Shown piece by piece: positions 1-9,614 of a DNA stretch of 54,223 bases. The number at the start of each line of letters is the position of its first letter. The stretch's first letter is position 1. The DNA lies in assembly GCA_016550405.1 (NCBI GenBank), contig JABXGX010000005.1:1-54223 (forward strand), written 5' to 3'. The notes beneath the pieces are model-generated. The model searched no databases and was not told where the DNA came from. It worked only from the letters and a program-made list of their open reading frames with translations. A program made the position numbers and the translations under genes. The DNA comes from an archaeon (GTDB taxonomy: Archaea; Asgardarchaeota; Hermodarchaeia; Hermodarchaeales; Hermodarchaeaceae).

Positions 1-859
1 GCTTCAGTCCCCGGGGATCTTGTGAATAGGGCATATTGATTGTTTTAAGGAATGCTTTCGCAGTCTTTGGTCCAACACGATGAAAGTGAGTCCGAAGGAA
101 GGTCACCATATCTGTGGTCTTCGTATCCTCAATCACACGAGAAAGCTGTTCAATATCCATTCCTTTCGGATGCGGATTCACCGGTTGAGGAGGTGGAGGT
201 AAGGTCTTAACTGATCGCTTATACTTATGAACGGTTCCGTCTGGTTCTGTAAATGTTAAATTAGCGTATGGTGTAATTAGGGCAGTTTGCTGAATATAAT
301 CGATAATATACCGTTTAGCACTCCGCCAATTACCTTCAAGAGTGAATTCAAGTATACAACCATGATCGTTATCCCGATTTTTACGGCGTTCCCACTTCAT
401 TAGTTCTGGTTTATTTTCTTCAATATCCTGCCGTAACATCACTTCGAAAACATGTTCACCATCGAGTGGAGCTGAAATTACCTGCAACGGTTCACTCGTA
501 GTAATCTGCCCAAAAAGAAATGCCATTTTGCCTCCTAGGCCAAACCGACCTCGGGCCTGTTTATGCTCATACTTCGAACCGTAGAGAATTTGACCAAATG
601 CTGGAAGGATATGATCTCGAGGAACTCCAATTCCGTTGTCTTGAACCCGGAGTTTGAACCAATTGTGTGATGCCTCTTTGAGCTTCACATCGATGGTTGG
701 AAGGAATCCTCCATCTTCACATGCATCAAGGGAATTTTCTACTAGTTCACGAACTGCTGTATATAGTGCCCGCATACTGTTATCGAAACCAGCAATCGAT
801 CGGTTTCGATAGAAGAAATCGGCTGGCGATATTGATTCAAAAGTCACTGCAGTAGTCAT
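1..859 (-). CDS. top6B: DNA topoisomerase VI subunit B, 5' part (cut by window edge)
   Basis: This is the ATPase subunit of type IIB topoisomerase, which passes duplex DNA through a double-strand break made by subunit A. About 286 N-terminal residues are visible and the reading frame is open at base 1. The GHKL ATP-binding motifs are clear: RELVENSLDA at residues 37-46, QDNGIGVP at 73-80 and GRFGLGGKM at 104-112, followed by the transducer region. The ATG is at 859, and translation gives a normal Top6B N-terminus. The C-terminus, and perhaps the subunit A gene, lie outside the window to the left. A signal peptidase gene lies 110 bases upstream on the same strand. The family call is secure because the three nucleotide-binding motifs occur in the right order and spacing. 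Confidence 0.95.
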   Translation of the reverse strand, partial: MTTAVTFESISPADFFYRNRSIAGFDNSMRALYTAVRELVENSLDACEDGGFLPTIDVKLKEASHNWFKLRVQDNGIGVPRDHILPAFGQILYGSKYEHKQARGRFGLGGKMAFLFGQITTSEPLQVISAPLDGEHVFEVMLRQDIEENKPELMKWERRKNRDNDHGCILEFTLEGNWRSAKRYIIDYIQQTALITPYANLTFTEPDGTVHKYKRSVKTLPPPPQPVNPHPKGMDIEQLSRVIEDTKTTDMVTFLRTHFHRVGPKTAKAFLKTINMPYSQDPRGLK

Positions 860-969
860 TTAACGCGCCTACTAATTTTCTCGTTCTGTGTCACTTCTCC
901 CAGGGACCGCCATGGAAGCAATTATGTGAACACCATAAACTTCTCAACTGCTGGTTAAAAAGTATCTGG

Positions 970-1569
970 CTATTCGTGCTCTCCAGGTTCACTTGTTTCG
1001 AGTTCTTCATCTCTTTTTTGTGGCGCTAGGTTTTCACATAGCAATGACGTTACAAAGAAAACTACTACCAAAACAATGATGGAGCTGATTCCGTAGGGAG
1101 AGAGTAACAAGAGTGTTATAAACCCCAGATAGCGAACGCTACCAACCACTTTTGCAAAAATATCACTTTCTGTACGATACCAAGTATCATTTGCAGGATT
1201 ATTATCGCCCTTCGTGATAAACCGAAGCTCCCCTGAGACATTGAGAATATCGATGATTCGATGCACAATGGGTACATCACGAGTATAACCAGGAATCGAA
1301 GAACCATTGTAGATAACGATATCTCCAACTTGTAGGGTGGATGGATCGATGGCTCGAACAACTACTAAATCTCCTCGATATAACGTAGGCTCCATGGATT
1401 CTGATTCAACGGCAAGTAATGGTGAAGGCGTTTGGAGATACAACTGGAGACCTACACCTGTTCCCCAGACAATTACTAGAACAAGAGTAATGACAATGAT
1501 GTCTTCGGCGATTTCCCGTTTCCAACTTTTTTCATTCGTCAATCTAGGAGCCTCACCATTTTCGCTCAT
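970..1569 (-). CDS. Signal peptidase I, archaeal/ER (Sec11) type
   Basis: This membrane-bound serine protease removes signal peptides from Sec-exported proteins. The 199 residues show an N-terminal membrane segment at about 22-44 and a second one at about 147-175. Between them are the S26B signatures: SESMEPT with nucleophile Ser58, IVHRI with His103 in place of the bacterial general-base Lys, and GDNN with Asp122. This Ser-His-Asp arrangement is the archaeal and eukaryotic Sec11 form. The C-terminal tail is charged and acidic. The gene lies upstream of top6B on the same strand and is divergent from the gene at 1673, with 103 bases between. No lipobox or other targeting signal is seen. Confidence 0.93.
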   Translation of the reverse strand: MSENGEAPRLTNEKSWKREIAEDIIVITLVLVIVWGTGVGLQLYLQTPSPLLAVESESMEPTLYRGDLVVVRAIDPSTLQVGDIVIYNGSSIPGYTRDVPIVHRIIDILNVSGELRFITKGDNNPANDTWYRTESDIFAKVVGSVRYLGFITLLLLSPYGISSIIVLVVVFFVTSLLCENLAPQKRDEELETSEPGEHE

Positions 1570-1672
1570 GATTTGAAGTATACATCACAGTAAAAAGGTA
1601 TGCATATGAGATAGCATTCTACCTAATACTTATTTTACAAAAGCTTCTGATAATCTTTGTTGGTGTGAGTAG

Positions 1673-2425
1673 ATGCATTTCATCACGAAAATCTTGAACA
1701 GTACTGTTGATGATATCGTGCACCGGAACTTCCTACGATATGGACGAGGGGAATACCCGGGGCCTGCTATTGAAATCACAGTTACTAAAGCAGGTAAGGT
1801 CAAGGTGCGTTCAACCTACATGTATCAAGATTTACCTGCAGCTGTCATGGTCTCAATGGTTCCTGTGGAAACAGTATCCCTGTCGGGATTAATTCTGGGC
1901 TATGAACCACTCGATGAGATCTTAACGGAATTGGGATTCAAAGCAGATCCATCTAAGAAAAAACCTCGAACTCTGTTGTATCAATCAAAAATAGCTGGTG
2001 ACTATCTAACAAAGCAAATAGCGAATCTTTATGGCGATATTCAAGAAATAGCATTTGTTTTCTGTTCTCTGAACACCAAAATTGGCTGGGCACACAAACC
2101 CAAAACAAAAATCCCTTCTGCCCAAAAGGAACCGCCGCTAAGCAAACGATTGAAATTTTGCACAACAACTGTCCTTGATGGGAATGAGTTTCTAAATGAA
2201 GTCCTCAACCAACTAGTACCTGATTTCCTTGGAGATGTTCCTTCAGGTTTCTCAACACTTCAAATCAAAAACTCATACGACATACAGGACCTAATATTTC
2301 CGCCGGAGATGAAACAACTCAGTTCAAAAGAAGTACGGCTGAAAACAAAACGGAGTGGATTTCTTCATCGCACTCTTCTTGTTGATGCTGAAGAGTTTAC
2401 GAAGAAGCATCCCATGACGGTATAG
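1673..2425 (+). CDS. Conserved-looking protein of unknown function (250 aa)
   Basis: I do not recognise this protein. It is soluble, with no membrane segment or signal peptide. Near residues 20-35 it carries the dense stretch RNFLRYGRGEYPGPAIEI, which looks like a conserved motif and could be a ligand or nucleic-acid contact. The middle contains a basic segment rich in Lys and Pro, and the C-terminal half ends in a basic region followed by an acidic helix. The ATG at 1673 is preceded by a weak GGTGTG. An AT-rich stretch (TTATTTTAC, about 1630-1638) could be the promoter. It stands alone between a divergent signal peptidase and a small membrane protein, so context gives no function. Confidence 0.7.
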   Translation: MHFITKILNSTVDDIVHRNFLRYGRGEYPGPAIEITVTKAGKVKVRSTYMYQDLPAAVMVSMVPVETVSLSGLILGYEPLDEILTELGFKADPSKKKPRTLLYQSKIAGDYLTKQIANLYGDIQEIAFVFCSLNTKIGWAHKPKTKIPSAQKEPPLSKRLKFCTTTVLDGNEFLNEVLNQLVPDFLGDVPSGFSTLQIKNSYDIQDLIFPPEMKQLSSKEVRLKTKRSGFLHRTLLVDAEEFTKKHPMTV

Positions 2426-2519
2426 TTACAAAACGCAGTTTGTGAAATCCCCTAGACCAAAAGATAATTAAAAAGGTGAAGCAGTTCTCTCACCCTGATA
2501 CTTACAGGTGTTATTCACC

Positions 2520-2723
2520 ATGCAATGGTCCTTATTACTTCCTTGGTATCCTGTTTATGGCGGACTCCTCATTGCCTTTGGCATTCTTCTTGCCATCTGG
2601 CTAGTGTATGTTGTTGAAAAAGCTCGCCAGCCTCCATGGGCAAAAATGATCATTGCTATTTTCTTAATTGCCATATCTGTAAGCTTTGGAATACACCTGA
2701 TATTGGTTAACCTAGCGCTATAG
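2520..2723 (+). CDS. Small two-helix membrane protein, unknown
   Basis: This short protein of about 67 residues is almost entirely hydrophobic. Two membrane segments (about residues 7-28 and 39-60) are joined by a short basic loop containing EKARQPPWAK, which suggests that the loop is cytoplasmic. An in-frame GTG lies 12 bases upstream at 2508 and would add four residues; the ATG at 2520 is the simpler start. An AT-rich element AATTAAAAAGG near 2466-2478 could serve as its promoter. It is transcribed toward the convergent AdoMet synthetase gene. I recognise no family and infer only a small integral membrane protein. Confidence 0.55.
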   Translation: MQWSLLLPWYPVYGGLLIAFGILLAIWLVYVVEKARQPPWAKMIIAIFLIAISVSFGIHLILVNLAL

Positions 2724-2749
2724 AATCCCTTGCAGACTATTGGTCCTTT

Positions 2750-3967
2750 TTAGAATAGTTGTGCCTTTCCCTCAAGGATAAGCTGTTGAACAGAACAAAC
2801 ATCCTCAAGCTCTGAATCAACAATGGCAGCAACGTTCTTTTCCACGGCACTCCACGCGGTCTTTTCGTCAGGAATGATTTCCGTATAGGCAATTAATGGC
2901 TGGTCGATTGGATATCCGATACGTGTAAGAATTTTCACAGCGATTTCCAAGACTTTCGGCTCCTCCGCAATTACACGATCTGAAATTCGTTGAGCTAATA
3001 CATTGTAGATTTTACCGACATGATTCCTGGGATTCTTTCCGGCTGTAGCCTCAAGGCTCATCGGTCGACAGGGAGTAATCAATCCGTTAGCCCGGTTACC
3101 TCTACCCACACCGGCGTCATCTCCCATCTCCGCAGATGTTCCCGTTAAAGTGAGGTAATAGACACCCCGTTTCGGATCATCCGCAGAGTTAACGACAATA
3201 CTTACATCTCGATCAGTAATTTTCCTAGCGTGATCAAGCACCGCGTCTCTGACATCTTTAAGAACACCATTATAATGGTCGGCATCAGAAACTAACTGTG
3301 CAATCATGGCCGCTGCAACAGTCAATTTGATGTCATTATCGGTGCGCAAGCCCATGACTTTAACATCTTCACCTACTTCAGGGTGTTTTTTCTTGAACTT
3401 ATCTGAGTTAAGAAGCTGTTCTGTCTGGTAGACGATTTTTTCAGTTTCTGAAAAGGGGGCATAGGCTACACCAAAACTCGTATCATTAGCCCGAGGAATA
3501 TTATCAACAGCGTGGTCAAAGACATGTGTAAGGTCGACTGAACCTGGTTTAATTTTGTAATCCATTAAGACTTGTTCTGTTGGATCCAAGAATCGTAACG
3601 TGTTCTTTAATGTCTTTTTCATTGATTCAAGTGTAAGGGTTCCAAGAGGGATCCGTACCAAATCTTGCTTTTTGAATACCTCGGTGGTTGCTCGACCAAC
3701 GACACAAATGTAGATTGGTTCGAGGAGTTCTCCTCCACCAAATTCCACTTGGGCGCGTCCGCCCGCTATCGAACCTTTATCGACGTTATGGTGGAGAATC
3801 CCACCAAAATTATCAATGTAATAATTACAGAGTTTTACGCCTACGTTCTCAACAACTGCATCGAGAATAGTATCTGGATGACCTTTTCCTTTTCTTTCAA
3901 CAATTTCAAGGGATTGTTCTTCTATAGGAAGCGTAAATGCTTTGGTCACAGCGATGTTTCGTGACAT
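2750..3967 (-). CDS. mat: S-adenosylmethionine synthetase, archaeal type
   Basis: This enzyme makes S-adenosylmethionine from ATP and methionine. The 405 residues match the archaeal AdoMet synthetase family (COG1812), which is distinct from bacterial MetK, and the length is normal. Visible motifs are [10 protein letters not shown] near residue 28, the [17 protein letters not shown] region near 65-80, and the conserved [20 protein letters not shown] stretch near 285-305, followed by [13 protein letters not shown]. The ATG at 3967 gives a full-length protein. The gene is divergent from the unknown gene at 4167, with a 199-base upstream region. AdoMet is the cofactor of the three radical SAM enzymes encoded elsewhere in this window, but there is no operon link. 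Confidence 0.97.
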   Translation of the reverse strand: MSRNIAVTKAFTLPIEEQSLEIVERKGKGHPDTILDAVVENVGVKLCNYYIDNFGGILHHNVDKGSIAGGRAQVEFGGGELLEPIYICVVGRATTEVFKKQDLVRIPLGTLTLESMKKTLKNTLRFLDPTEQVLMDYKIKPGSVDLTHVFDHAVDNIPRANDTSFGVAYAPFSETEKIVYQTEQLLNSDKFKKKHPEVGEDVKVMGLRTDNDIKLTVAAAMIAQLVSDADHYNGVLKDVRDAVLDHARKITDRDVSIVVNSADDPKRGVYYLTLTGTSAEMGDDAGVGRGNRANGLITPCRPMSLEATAGKNPRNHVGKIYNVLAQRISDRVIAEEPKVLEIAVKILTRIGYPIDQPLIAYTEIIPDEKTAWSAVEKNVAAIVDSELEDVCSVQQLILEGKAQLF

Positions 3968-4166
3968 TAACTACACCTTAGTATCGCCGGCTTGGATGAG
4001 TTTCTGTTTTAAGAATTTCCTATATACATCATCGAATATTCGTCAGACGAATAATTGCCTCCTCACCCTTTGCCATAACACTTAAGCCACTCTAAACCTA
4101 CTTGGTTATATCATCGTGGCTACCGAGCGGAAGAACTGCCTTAATGATATCGAGGAGTGAGAAGGC

Positions 4167-5387
4167 ATGAGTCACTTTGTTGATGAAGATGAAATACGAC
4201 GATTAAGTCGACGGATTGCAGAAGAATTTGAATCAACCTATGGAACGCTTGACGAGAAGGTGTCTCGTGTCCCTGACGATGCCGCTCTTGCCATAGCTGA
4301 TGAATGTTGTGTTCATTTAGAGGTAGCCAGAGTGGCTTATCGAGTAATGCTGGATGGCGCCATACCTGACCCTAAGCCCTCCTGTCAAATTCTCATGCAA
4401 GAGTTTGATCGGCGAGCAAAACTGGGCAGTCCAGTCCCAGAAATTGATACTTATCAAAGGGAAGTGGCTGTGACAGAAGGAAAGTGGATAGAATATCTAT
4501 ACGGTCAACTTAGTAAAGTGCTGTTGGCAGATCTTAGGAACTTAGTGAATCTTGAACGTACTATAGCTGATGAAATTGAACCCGCGAACGAGCAGGTAAT
4601 CGCCGTTGTAGCACAACGAAGAAAAATCAATGAGTGCTATTTCCAACCCCTTATTGAACGATGGTTAAATGACCATGAAGGGGCAAATATCGCCCTCGCA
4701 GCTCATGCGATAGCAGGAGGTCTCATCGGGTCTACGGAATCTGATATTGATGATGCAATTAACGGGGCAAGAGCCTCCTTACTCATTAAACTGCGACGGT
4801 ATGAACAATTTCTGAGCCAAGAAGATGATGAAGAAGAAGCCTCTCGATTAATGCAAAAAATACTTGGAGAAATTCAAGGTCTTATTAAAGAGGTTCAACG
4901 GCCAGTGGAAAATTCATCCCCGAATACGGCTGGTGAAATTCTCATAGAAGTTTCTCCACCTCCGCCTGAATCCATTGATGAAAAACCAAAGTTTGGCTTC
5001 GTATCTGCTCCTTTTCCGACTCGACCTGTAATGGGTCCACCCATGCAAACTCCTTTAGATTACCTCGAACGTGATGTATGGCTTGCATCGATGAAACCTC
5101 CTGATGAACGCGCTCCATTCTTACGTGAAAAAATCACCACGGTAACGGCTAATCTGATTGAGCAAGGAACCCCCCTTGATAAAATTGGAATGACAATCAT
5201 CTTTGACTTGGACAGTCGTTTTTCTTGGGCTCGATCAAAGAAATCAGTAATTAAAAAGGAGCTTCGCGAAATCCAAGACATAGCTGGCGAGGATTATCGA
5301 TCCCAGGTTGAGAATTATGTTCTTGAAAACCTCTTAGCCAAAATTCCTCAACTCCGATCAAAACAAAACCATAGTGACACTGAATAA
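4167..5387 (+). CDS. Unknown protein, mostly helical, first gene of a pair
   Basis: I do not recognise this 406-residue protein. Residues 1-240 are predicted to be almost all helical and acidic, with two cysteines in the stretch ADECCVHLEV. Residues 250-310 form a Pro-rich linker with PPPPES and PMQTP. Residues 315-400 form a second charged helical domain. No membrane segment or catalytic motif is visible. The ATG at 4167 follows GAGTGAGAAGGC, a reasonable ribosome site. The next gene starts 16 bases after the stop on the same strand, so the two are probably co-translated and may act together. Confidence 0.75.
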   Translation: MSHFVDEDEIRRLSRRIAEEFESTYGTLDEKVSRVPDDAALAIADECCVHLEVARVAYRVMLDGAIPDPKPSCQILMQEFDRRAKLGSPVPEIDTYQREVAVTEGKWIEYLYGQLSKVLLADLRNLVNLERTIADEIEPANEQVIAVVAQRRKINECYFQPLIERWLNDHEGANIALAAHAIAGGLIGSTESDIDDAINGARASLLIKLRRYEQFLSQEDDEEEASRLMQKILGEIQGLIKEVQRPVENSSPNTAGEILIEVSPPPPESIDEKPKFGFVSAPFPTRPVMGPPMQTPLDYLERDVWLASMKPPDERAPFLREKITTVTANLIEQGTPLDKIGMTIIFDLDSRFSWARSKKSVIKKELREIQDIAGEDYRSQVENYVLENLLAKIPQLRSKQNHSDTE

Positions 5388-5403
5388 ATCGAGTTGAAAT
5401 ATC

Positions 5404-6180
5404 ATGTCCGAACAGAATCCTCCACTTATCTGGGTCCTTGATTACGTCATTCCAGAATTTACGACTCTAGGTGAGAAGAAGACACTCCATGGAGAGCTGC
5501 TTATCGCGTCAAGACAATTATTCAGTTTTCTTCAGGGGGAAATTGTACGTTCTGCTTTCATTGGCCCTGGCGTCGTGAAAGGTCAGGTTCAAATCAAAGG
5601 ACAACCAGTTGATGTAGAATATCTTGTTGGTGCTGTTATTTTTGATCCTACGAAAATGCGACCACGTGAACCGATTCCCGTTTTGGACATCCTTAATCCT
5701 GAAATCCTTGATCCTCTTGAGCAAGCATCGGTTGAACAGGTCCAAGAGATAATTCGCACACTCGCACTCAAAAAGGGGTCTGTTGAAGACTCAGGCCAAA
5801 TTCTTACTGTAACCACCGAAGGCGGCCTTCCCCGTACTCTAATTGCAGAACAACGGATTGTTCCTAAAAATATCACACTTGTATCCGGCTTGAAGAGAGC
5901 ACGGTTCTTACTTGGTGGACAAAAAAATCGATTATACACTCCATTCAAAGAGGCTTTGGAGCGAAATCGGTTCAGTGATCCCAACCAAATCTGGACATTC
6001 CGCATAGACCAAAAGAGGTTCGAAGCTTTCAACCCCACCCAATTTGATGAATGGATTATTATTGAAATGCAAACTGACCCTATCACCGCTTCAAATTCGA
6101 GCCAGGTAGTTGAATCTGAATTTAACTCAATTCTCACTTATTTACTAGGAAACCGTAAATACTTCATTTTTGAAGACTAA
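5404..6180 (+). CDS. Unknown protein, second gene of a pair
   Basis: This 258-residue soluble protein has no recognised family. The first half is rich in beta-type sequence (LIWVLDYVIPEF, VVKGQVQIKGQPVDVEYLVG), the middle has a short helical segment, and the end is rich in aromatic and hydrophobic residues. It starts 16 bases behind the helical protein at 4167, which suggests a two-gene operon and perhaps a complex. Its stop codon overlaps the stop of the convergent helicase gene in the four bases CTAA at 6177-6180, so the two transcription units meet with no spacer. Function is unknown. Confidence 0.75.
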   Translation: MSEQNPPLIWVLDYVIPEFTTLGEKKTLHGELLIASRQLFSFLQGEIVRSAFIGPGVVKGQVQIKGQPVDVEYLVGAVIFDPTKMRPREPIPVLDILNPEILDPLEQASVEQVQEIIRTLALKKGSVEDSGQILTVTTEGGLPRTLIAEQRIVPKNITLVSGLKRARFLLGGQKNRLYTPFKEALERNRFSDPNQIWTFRIDQKRFEAFNPTQFDEWIIIEMQTDPITASNSSQVVESEFNSILTYLLGNRKYFIFED

Positions 6181-8753
6181 CCTTCACTCATGAAAGGATT
6201 TTCTATCGCCTCAATGGTCTTCTTAGCGTTTTCAGCTAACTCATAGCGCCCGATGACTTCTGCCACCCGGTTGATACCTTGAAGGATATGGACTTGGTTA
6301 TCTAGGAATCCAAAGATGTCACCAGGATAGATGAAAAGCTCATACTCTTCGAGAAACGTAGCATTGATTTGTGACGGGGTAAGTCCGTGATAACGGAGAT
6401 CCAACACCGCCTTTGACACATTCCACTGCCCACAATCACAGAATGGACTCTCGTTACAGCGACAATTGAAGAAATCGACGGTCCATTTGCTAAACATCCG
6501 CAATACCCATCGGGGTAAGCGCTTTAACCGACTACTTCGCTTTGCGCTCATTAAATCCAATACAGCACCAGCAAATAACCGCGTGGCAAATCGGGTACGA
6601 AGGGCGCGTTCAATCTCACTTTGCAATCTCGGTGATAAATAGACGTTCCTCAAGGGCTCTATTACAACTGATAAATCATCTGCTGTATCCTTACGATATT
6701 CTTGAATTGCTGCCACGTTTGAAGCTGAGAAATAGGAAATAGCCGTCGCACGACCCAACTCTGTGGGCATAACATCCTGCCCTTGCTGAATAGCTAGATC
6801 ATGGCGTCGTAAAAACCGAAGCCCCTCTTGGAATGTCACGGTTCGTGAAAGAAGACGTTGATACGCATCATCAAGCTGAGTCCGAGAAATCACGTCATAA
6901 CAGGATAAAGTTGCCAGCAATTGATCAACGGATTGCTCAAAAGTGGCTTCAGGGTGGACATCCTCAATGGGGTTATTCAATAAGTCTAAAGCAACCTCTT
7001 CTTCGGTCTTAGGTTCGTCCCCAAAATACCTTCGTCCAATCTCGGCTAATAGTACAGCTTTGCCGACATCATGCTTTCCCAATCGACCAGCGCGACCAAG
7101 CATTTGAGTGAATTCACCAACACTCAAAGTCTTTGTACCCATCATCAAACTCTGAAAAATCACTGTACTTGCAGGAAAATCTACCCCAGCAGCCAAAGCC
7201 GCTGTTGTTACTACCACCGCTATTTTACCTGATGCAAAGGCTGTTTCCACCTGGTGACGCTGCGGATATGTCATCCCAGCATGATAGGCGCGAGAGGGAA
7301 TCCGTTGCTTTTTTAGCTCAGACGCAATCGAATGAGTGCTTCGTCGTGAATTTGTGAATACAATCGTTTGTCCCTGAAACCCATAAGAGCTTTTATGCCT
7401 GAAATCTGCCTTAGTCAGATCAGCAATTATTCTGAGTTTATCTGATTCTGTAAGGACCATTATCAAATGCCGTTGTAGAGGTACCGGACGCCCACGAAGG
7501 ATGACAGGAACTAGATTTAATTCTTGAGCTAACTCAATCGGGTTGCCGACGGTTGCTGATAAAGCAACCATTTGGGCTTTGGGAAACAGCATGCGTAGAC
7601 GAGTAATCAAACCATCTAATTCTGGCCCTCGATCCTCATCCGCCACCATTTGAATTTCATCAATAACAACAACACCTACATCCCCAAATTTGTCGCCTTT
7701 ACCTGACCTTAGTAAATAATCAAATCCTTCATAGCTAGCAACTATGATATCTGCATCTGCAACATCATCATCCACGATAACAAGAGCTTCTTCTCCCACT
7801 TCAATTCCACTCATGCCAACGCGTATTGCTACACGTAAACCAAGAGGTTCAAACTTCTCCCTATACTCATGATATTTTTGATTTGCCAACGCAACTAAAG
7901 GTGAGAGATAGATGTATACCTTCCCTCGCATCGCGGCCTTGAGTCCCGCAAGCTCACCAACAAGGGATTTTCCACTTGTAGTATCAGAAACAGCTAATAT
8001 TGATTGTCCTTCAAATAATCCAGCATTGATTGCTTTTGCTTGAATTGGTAGAAGAAACTCCATTCCAGCTTGTTCAAACACATCAACTAGTTTTTTTGGA
8101 AGGGAAAGAGATGCAAGTGGAACCTTTACCTCGGGGTCTTTAACTGCTTGAATCTGATCATAAAGGGTCATAGCAGGATTTTTACTTGGTCGAAATTGGG
8201 ATGAAAGAAACGAAGCAACTTTTTCTACCGATCGCAACTGTTGTAACATTGATTCAAGGCTACCGTATGCTCTTTTCGAAACATCTACATCCATTGACTG
8301 AAGACGGTTAGTTAATTCTCGTGAAGCACATTTGTAACATACAGGCTGTCCTTCTAATTGATAGACTTGCTGTTTGCGCAGCATCGTCAAACGACCATCA
8401 GCAATACAAGAGCTACAAGCTCGAACGATCACTGGATCCTTTACCCCAAAGTCTCGTAGCATTCCTTTGAGTTCTGCTAAAAATGAAAAACGTGGTTGCC
8501 GTGGAATTGCGATATATTCGGCATTTCGAACCCAGTTCACAAAAGTTCGTGGATCAATTGGTCTGATACCACCTTTTTGAATCAACCATAACTTCTCTGG
8601 ACGAAGCCGTCCTTCTCTCATCTGAAATTGTACACGTGCTCGTAAAATTGGTAGATGCGACCGTTTGGGGCGAAACACTACAATATAGGCCGCCATCTCT
8701 CGTTTCTTCTCTGGAAACAGGGCAAGACCAAAAGGAGGTTTCAAGGGGCGCAT
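6177..8753 (-). CDS. SF2 DEAD/DEAH helicase with zinc ribbon and DUF5814-like part
   Basis: This is an ATP-dependent superfamily 2 helicase of 858 residues. An N-terminal region with a zinc ribbon (Cys113, Cys116, Cys139, Cys142) precedes the motor. The motor shows Walker A SDTTSGKS at 256-263, a DEIQ box (VVVIDEIQMVADE), LSATVGNP, ALAAGVDFPAS and QMLGRAGRLG, which is the Ski2/Hel308-like order. The C-terminal part carries the cysteine cluster FNCRCNESPFCDCG and a small helical domain resembling DUF5814 of archaeal helicases. The exact substrate (RNA or DNA) is not known for this group. An internal ATG at 8696 (starting MAAYIVVF) may be the true start, since the preceding 19 residues look unlike the family. 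AACTAAAAAGCC near 8800 may be the promoter. Confidence 0.9.
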   Translation of the reverse strand: MRPLKPPFGLALFPEKKREMAAYIVVFRPKRSHLPILRARVQFQMREGRLRPEKLWLIQKGGIRPIDPRTFVNWVRNAEYIAIPRQPRFSFLAELKGMLRDFGVKDPVIVRACSSCIADGRLTMLRKQQVYQLEGQPVCYKCASRELTNRLQSMDVDVSKRAYGSLESMLQQLRSVEKVASFLSSQFRPSKNPAMTLYDQIQAVKDPEVKVPLASLSLPKKLVDVFEQAGMEFLLPIQAKAINAGLFEGQSILAVSDTTSGKSLVGELAGLKAAMRGKVYIYLSPLVALANQKYHEYREKFEPLGLRVAIRVGMSGIEVGEEALVIVDDDVADADIIVASYEGFDYLLRSGKGDKFGDVGVVVIDEIQMVADEDRGPELDGLITRLRMLFPKAQMVALSATVGNPIELAQELNLVPVILRGRPVPLQRHLIMVLTESDKLRIIADLTKADFRHKSSYGFQGQTIVFTNSRRSTHSIASELKKQRIPSRAYHAGMTYPQRHQVETAFASGKIAVVVTTAALAAGVDFPASTVIFQSLMMGTKTLSVGEFTQMLGRAGRLGKHDVGKAVLLAEIGRRYFGDEPKTEEEVALDLLNNPIEDVHPEATFEQSVDQLLATLSCYDVISRTQLDDAYQRLLSRTVTFQEGLRFLRRHDLAIQQGQDVMPTELGRATAISYFSASNVAAIQEYRKDTADDLSVVIEPLRNVYLSPRLQSEIERALRTRFATRLFAGAVLDLMSAKRSSRLKRLPRWVLRMFSKWTVDFFNCRCNESPFCDCGQWNVSKAVLDLRYHGLTPSQINATFLEEYELFIYPGDIFGFLDNQVHILQGINRVAEVIGRYELAENAKKTIEAIENPFMSEG

Positions 8754-8843
8754 CGGACAACACGATTCAATACAGCTTTAGCTGAGAACTACAAGTAAGG
8801 CTTTTTAGTCTTATCTTACTCTTAGGTAGCAGGGGTCCAGAGA

Positions 8844-9536
8844 ATGCGCAGAATCGAGATTTACCCCGGAATCCTATCATTAATGTTAAGCAAGGCAGCC
8901 CGGGCCGGTCGTACTGAAATCGGAGGGTTTCTGATAGGGAAGATCACTCGGGATAAAATCCTCGTCACACGTGCTACATTCCCTCGTCAGACAGGTTCAA
9001 GAACCCACGTATACATCAATGATGCTGACATGGCAATCCTTGCCGAGGAACTTGCGGAAAGGGGAGCAGGTGAAGTAATCCTTGGTTGGCACCATACACA
9101 CCCAGGTCTTGGTGTATTCATGTCAGGAACCGATGTCTCGACCCAGCTTCGATATCAAGCATTTTTCCCAGAAGCCATTGCTCTTGTAATGGACCCCATC
9201 AAATTCTCTGAGACCCTAAATATGGAAGATCTCGATCTTCGCATTTTCCGTGTGGATGGAAGAAAAGAATTCGAGCTTAACTACGAATACGCTCATGATC
9301 CAAGTGAAATTATTCCTGATCTCTTCGGAATTATGCTCACTCTTGAAGAAACCTCTCAGGTGGTTTATGAAGATACTTGGTTTGAAAAAATGCTCCGGGA
9401 CATTCTTGGAGAACGAATCACCACACCCGAGTTCACTTGGGGTGTTACCAATTTTTTGGAAGCCCTTGTTGCCTTTGGTGCTGTAATGCTTCTGATTATT
9501 TTTATTGCACTTGCGGTGCTTGGCTTGTTTGTTTAG
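8844..9536 (+). CDS. JAMM/MPN domain metalloprotease with C-terminal membrane anchor
   Basis: JAB1/MPN+ domain proteins cleave isopeptide bonds or similar linkages using zinc. Residues 1-140 show the full JAMM signature: Glu25 in TEIGGFLIG, then HTHPGLGVFMSGTD with His84, His86, Ser94 and Asp97, so the site looks active. Residues 140-200 are acidic and helical. The last 27 residues (about 202-228) are a single hydrophobic segment ending almost at the C-terminus, so the catalytic domain would be tethered to the inner face of the membrane as a tail-anchored protein. Rpn11/CSN5-like proteins in Asgard archaea process ubiquitin-like tags, but no ubiquitin, E1 or E2 gene is in this window. It is divergent from the helicase. 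Confidence 0.9.
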   Translation: MRRIEIYPGILSLMLSKAARAGRTEIGGFLIGKITRDKILVTRATFPRQTGSRTHVYINDADMAILAEELAERGAGEVILGWHHTHPGLGVFMSGTDVSTQLRYQAFFPEAIALVMDPIKFSETLNMEDLDLRIFRVDGRKEFELNYEYAHDPSEIIPDLFGIMLTLEETSQVVYEDTWFEKMLRDILGERITTPEFTWGVTNFLEALVAFGAVMLLIIFIALAVLGLFV

Positions 9537-9614
9537 TGACTTCAAAAAGAGTGAATATCCTGCTAGGACATTGACTTCCCAAAATAGTCGACAGAGACAG
9601 GTGAAATTAGGCTG

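Noticed and set aside
5589..6137. 182-residue minus-strand frame
   Set aside because: It lies wholly inside the convincing plus-strand gene at 5404 and has Ser/Arg-rich antisense composition.
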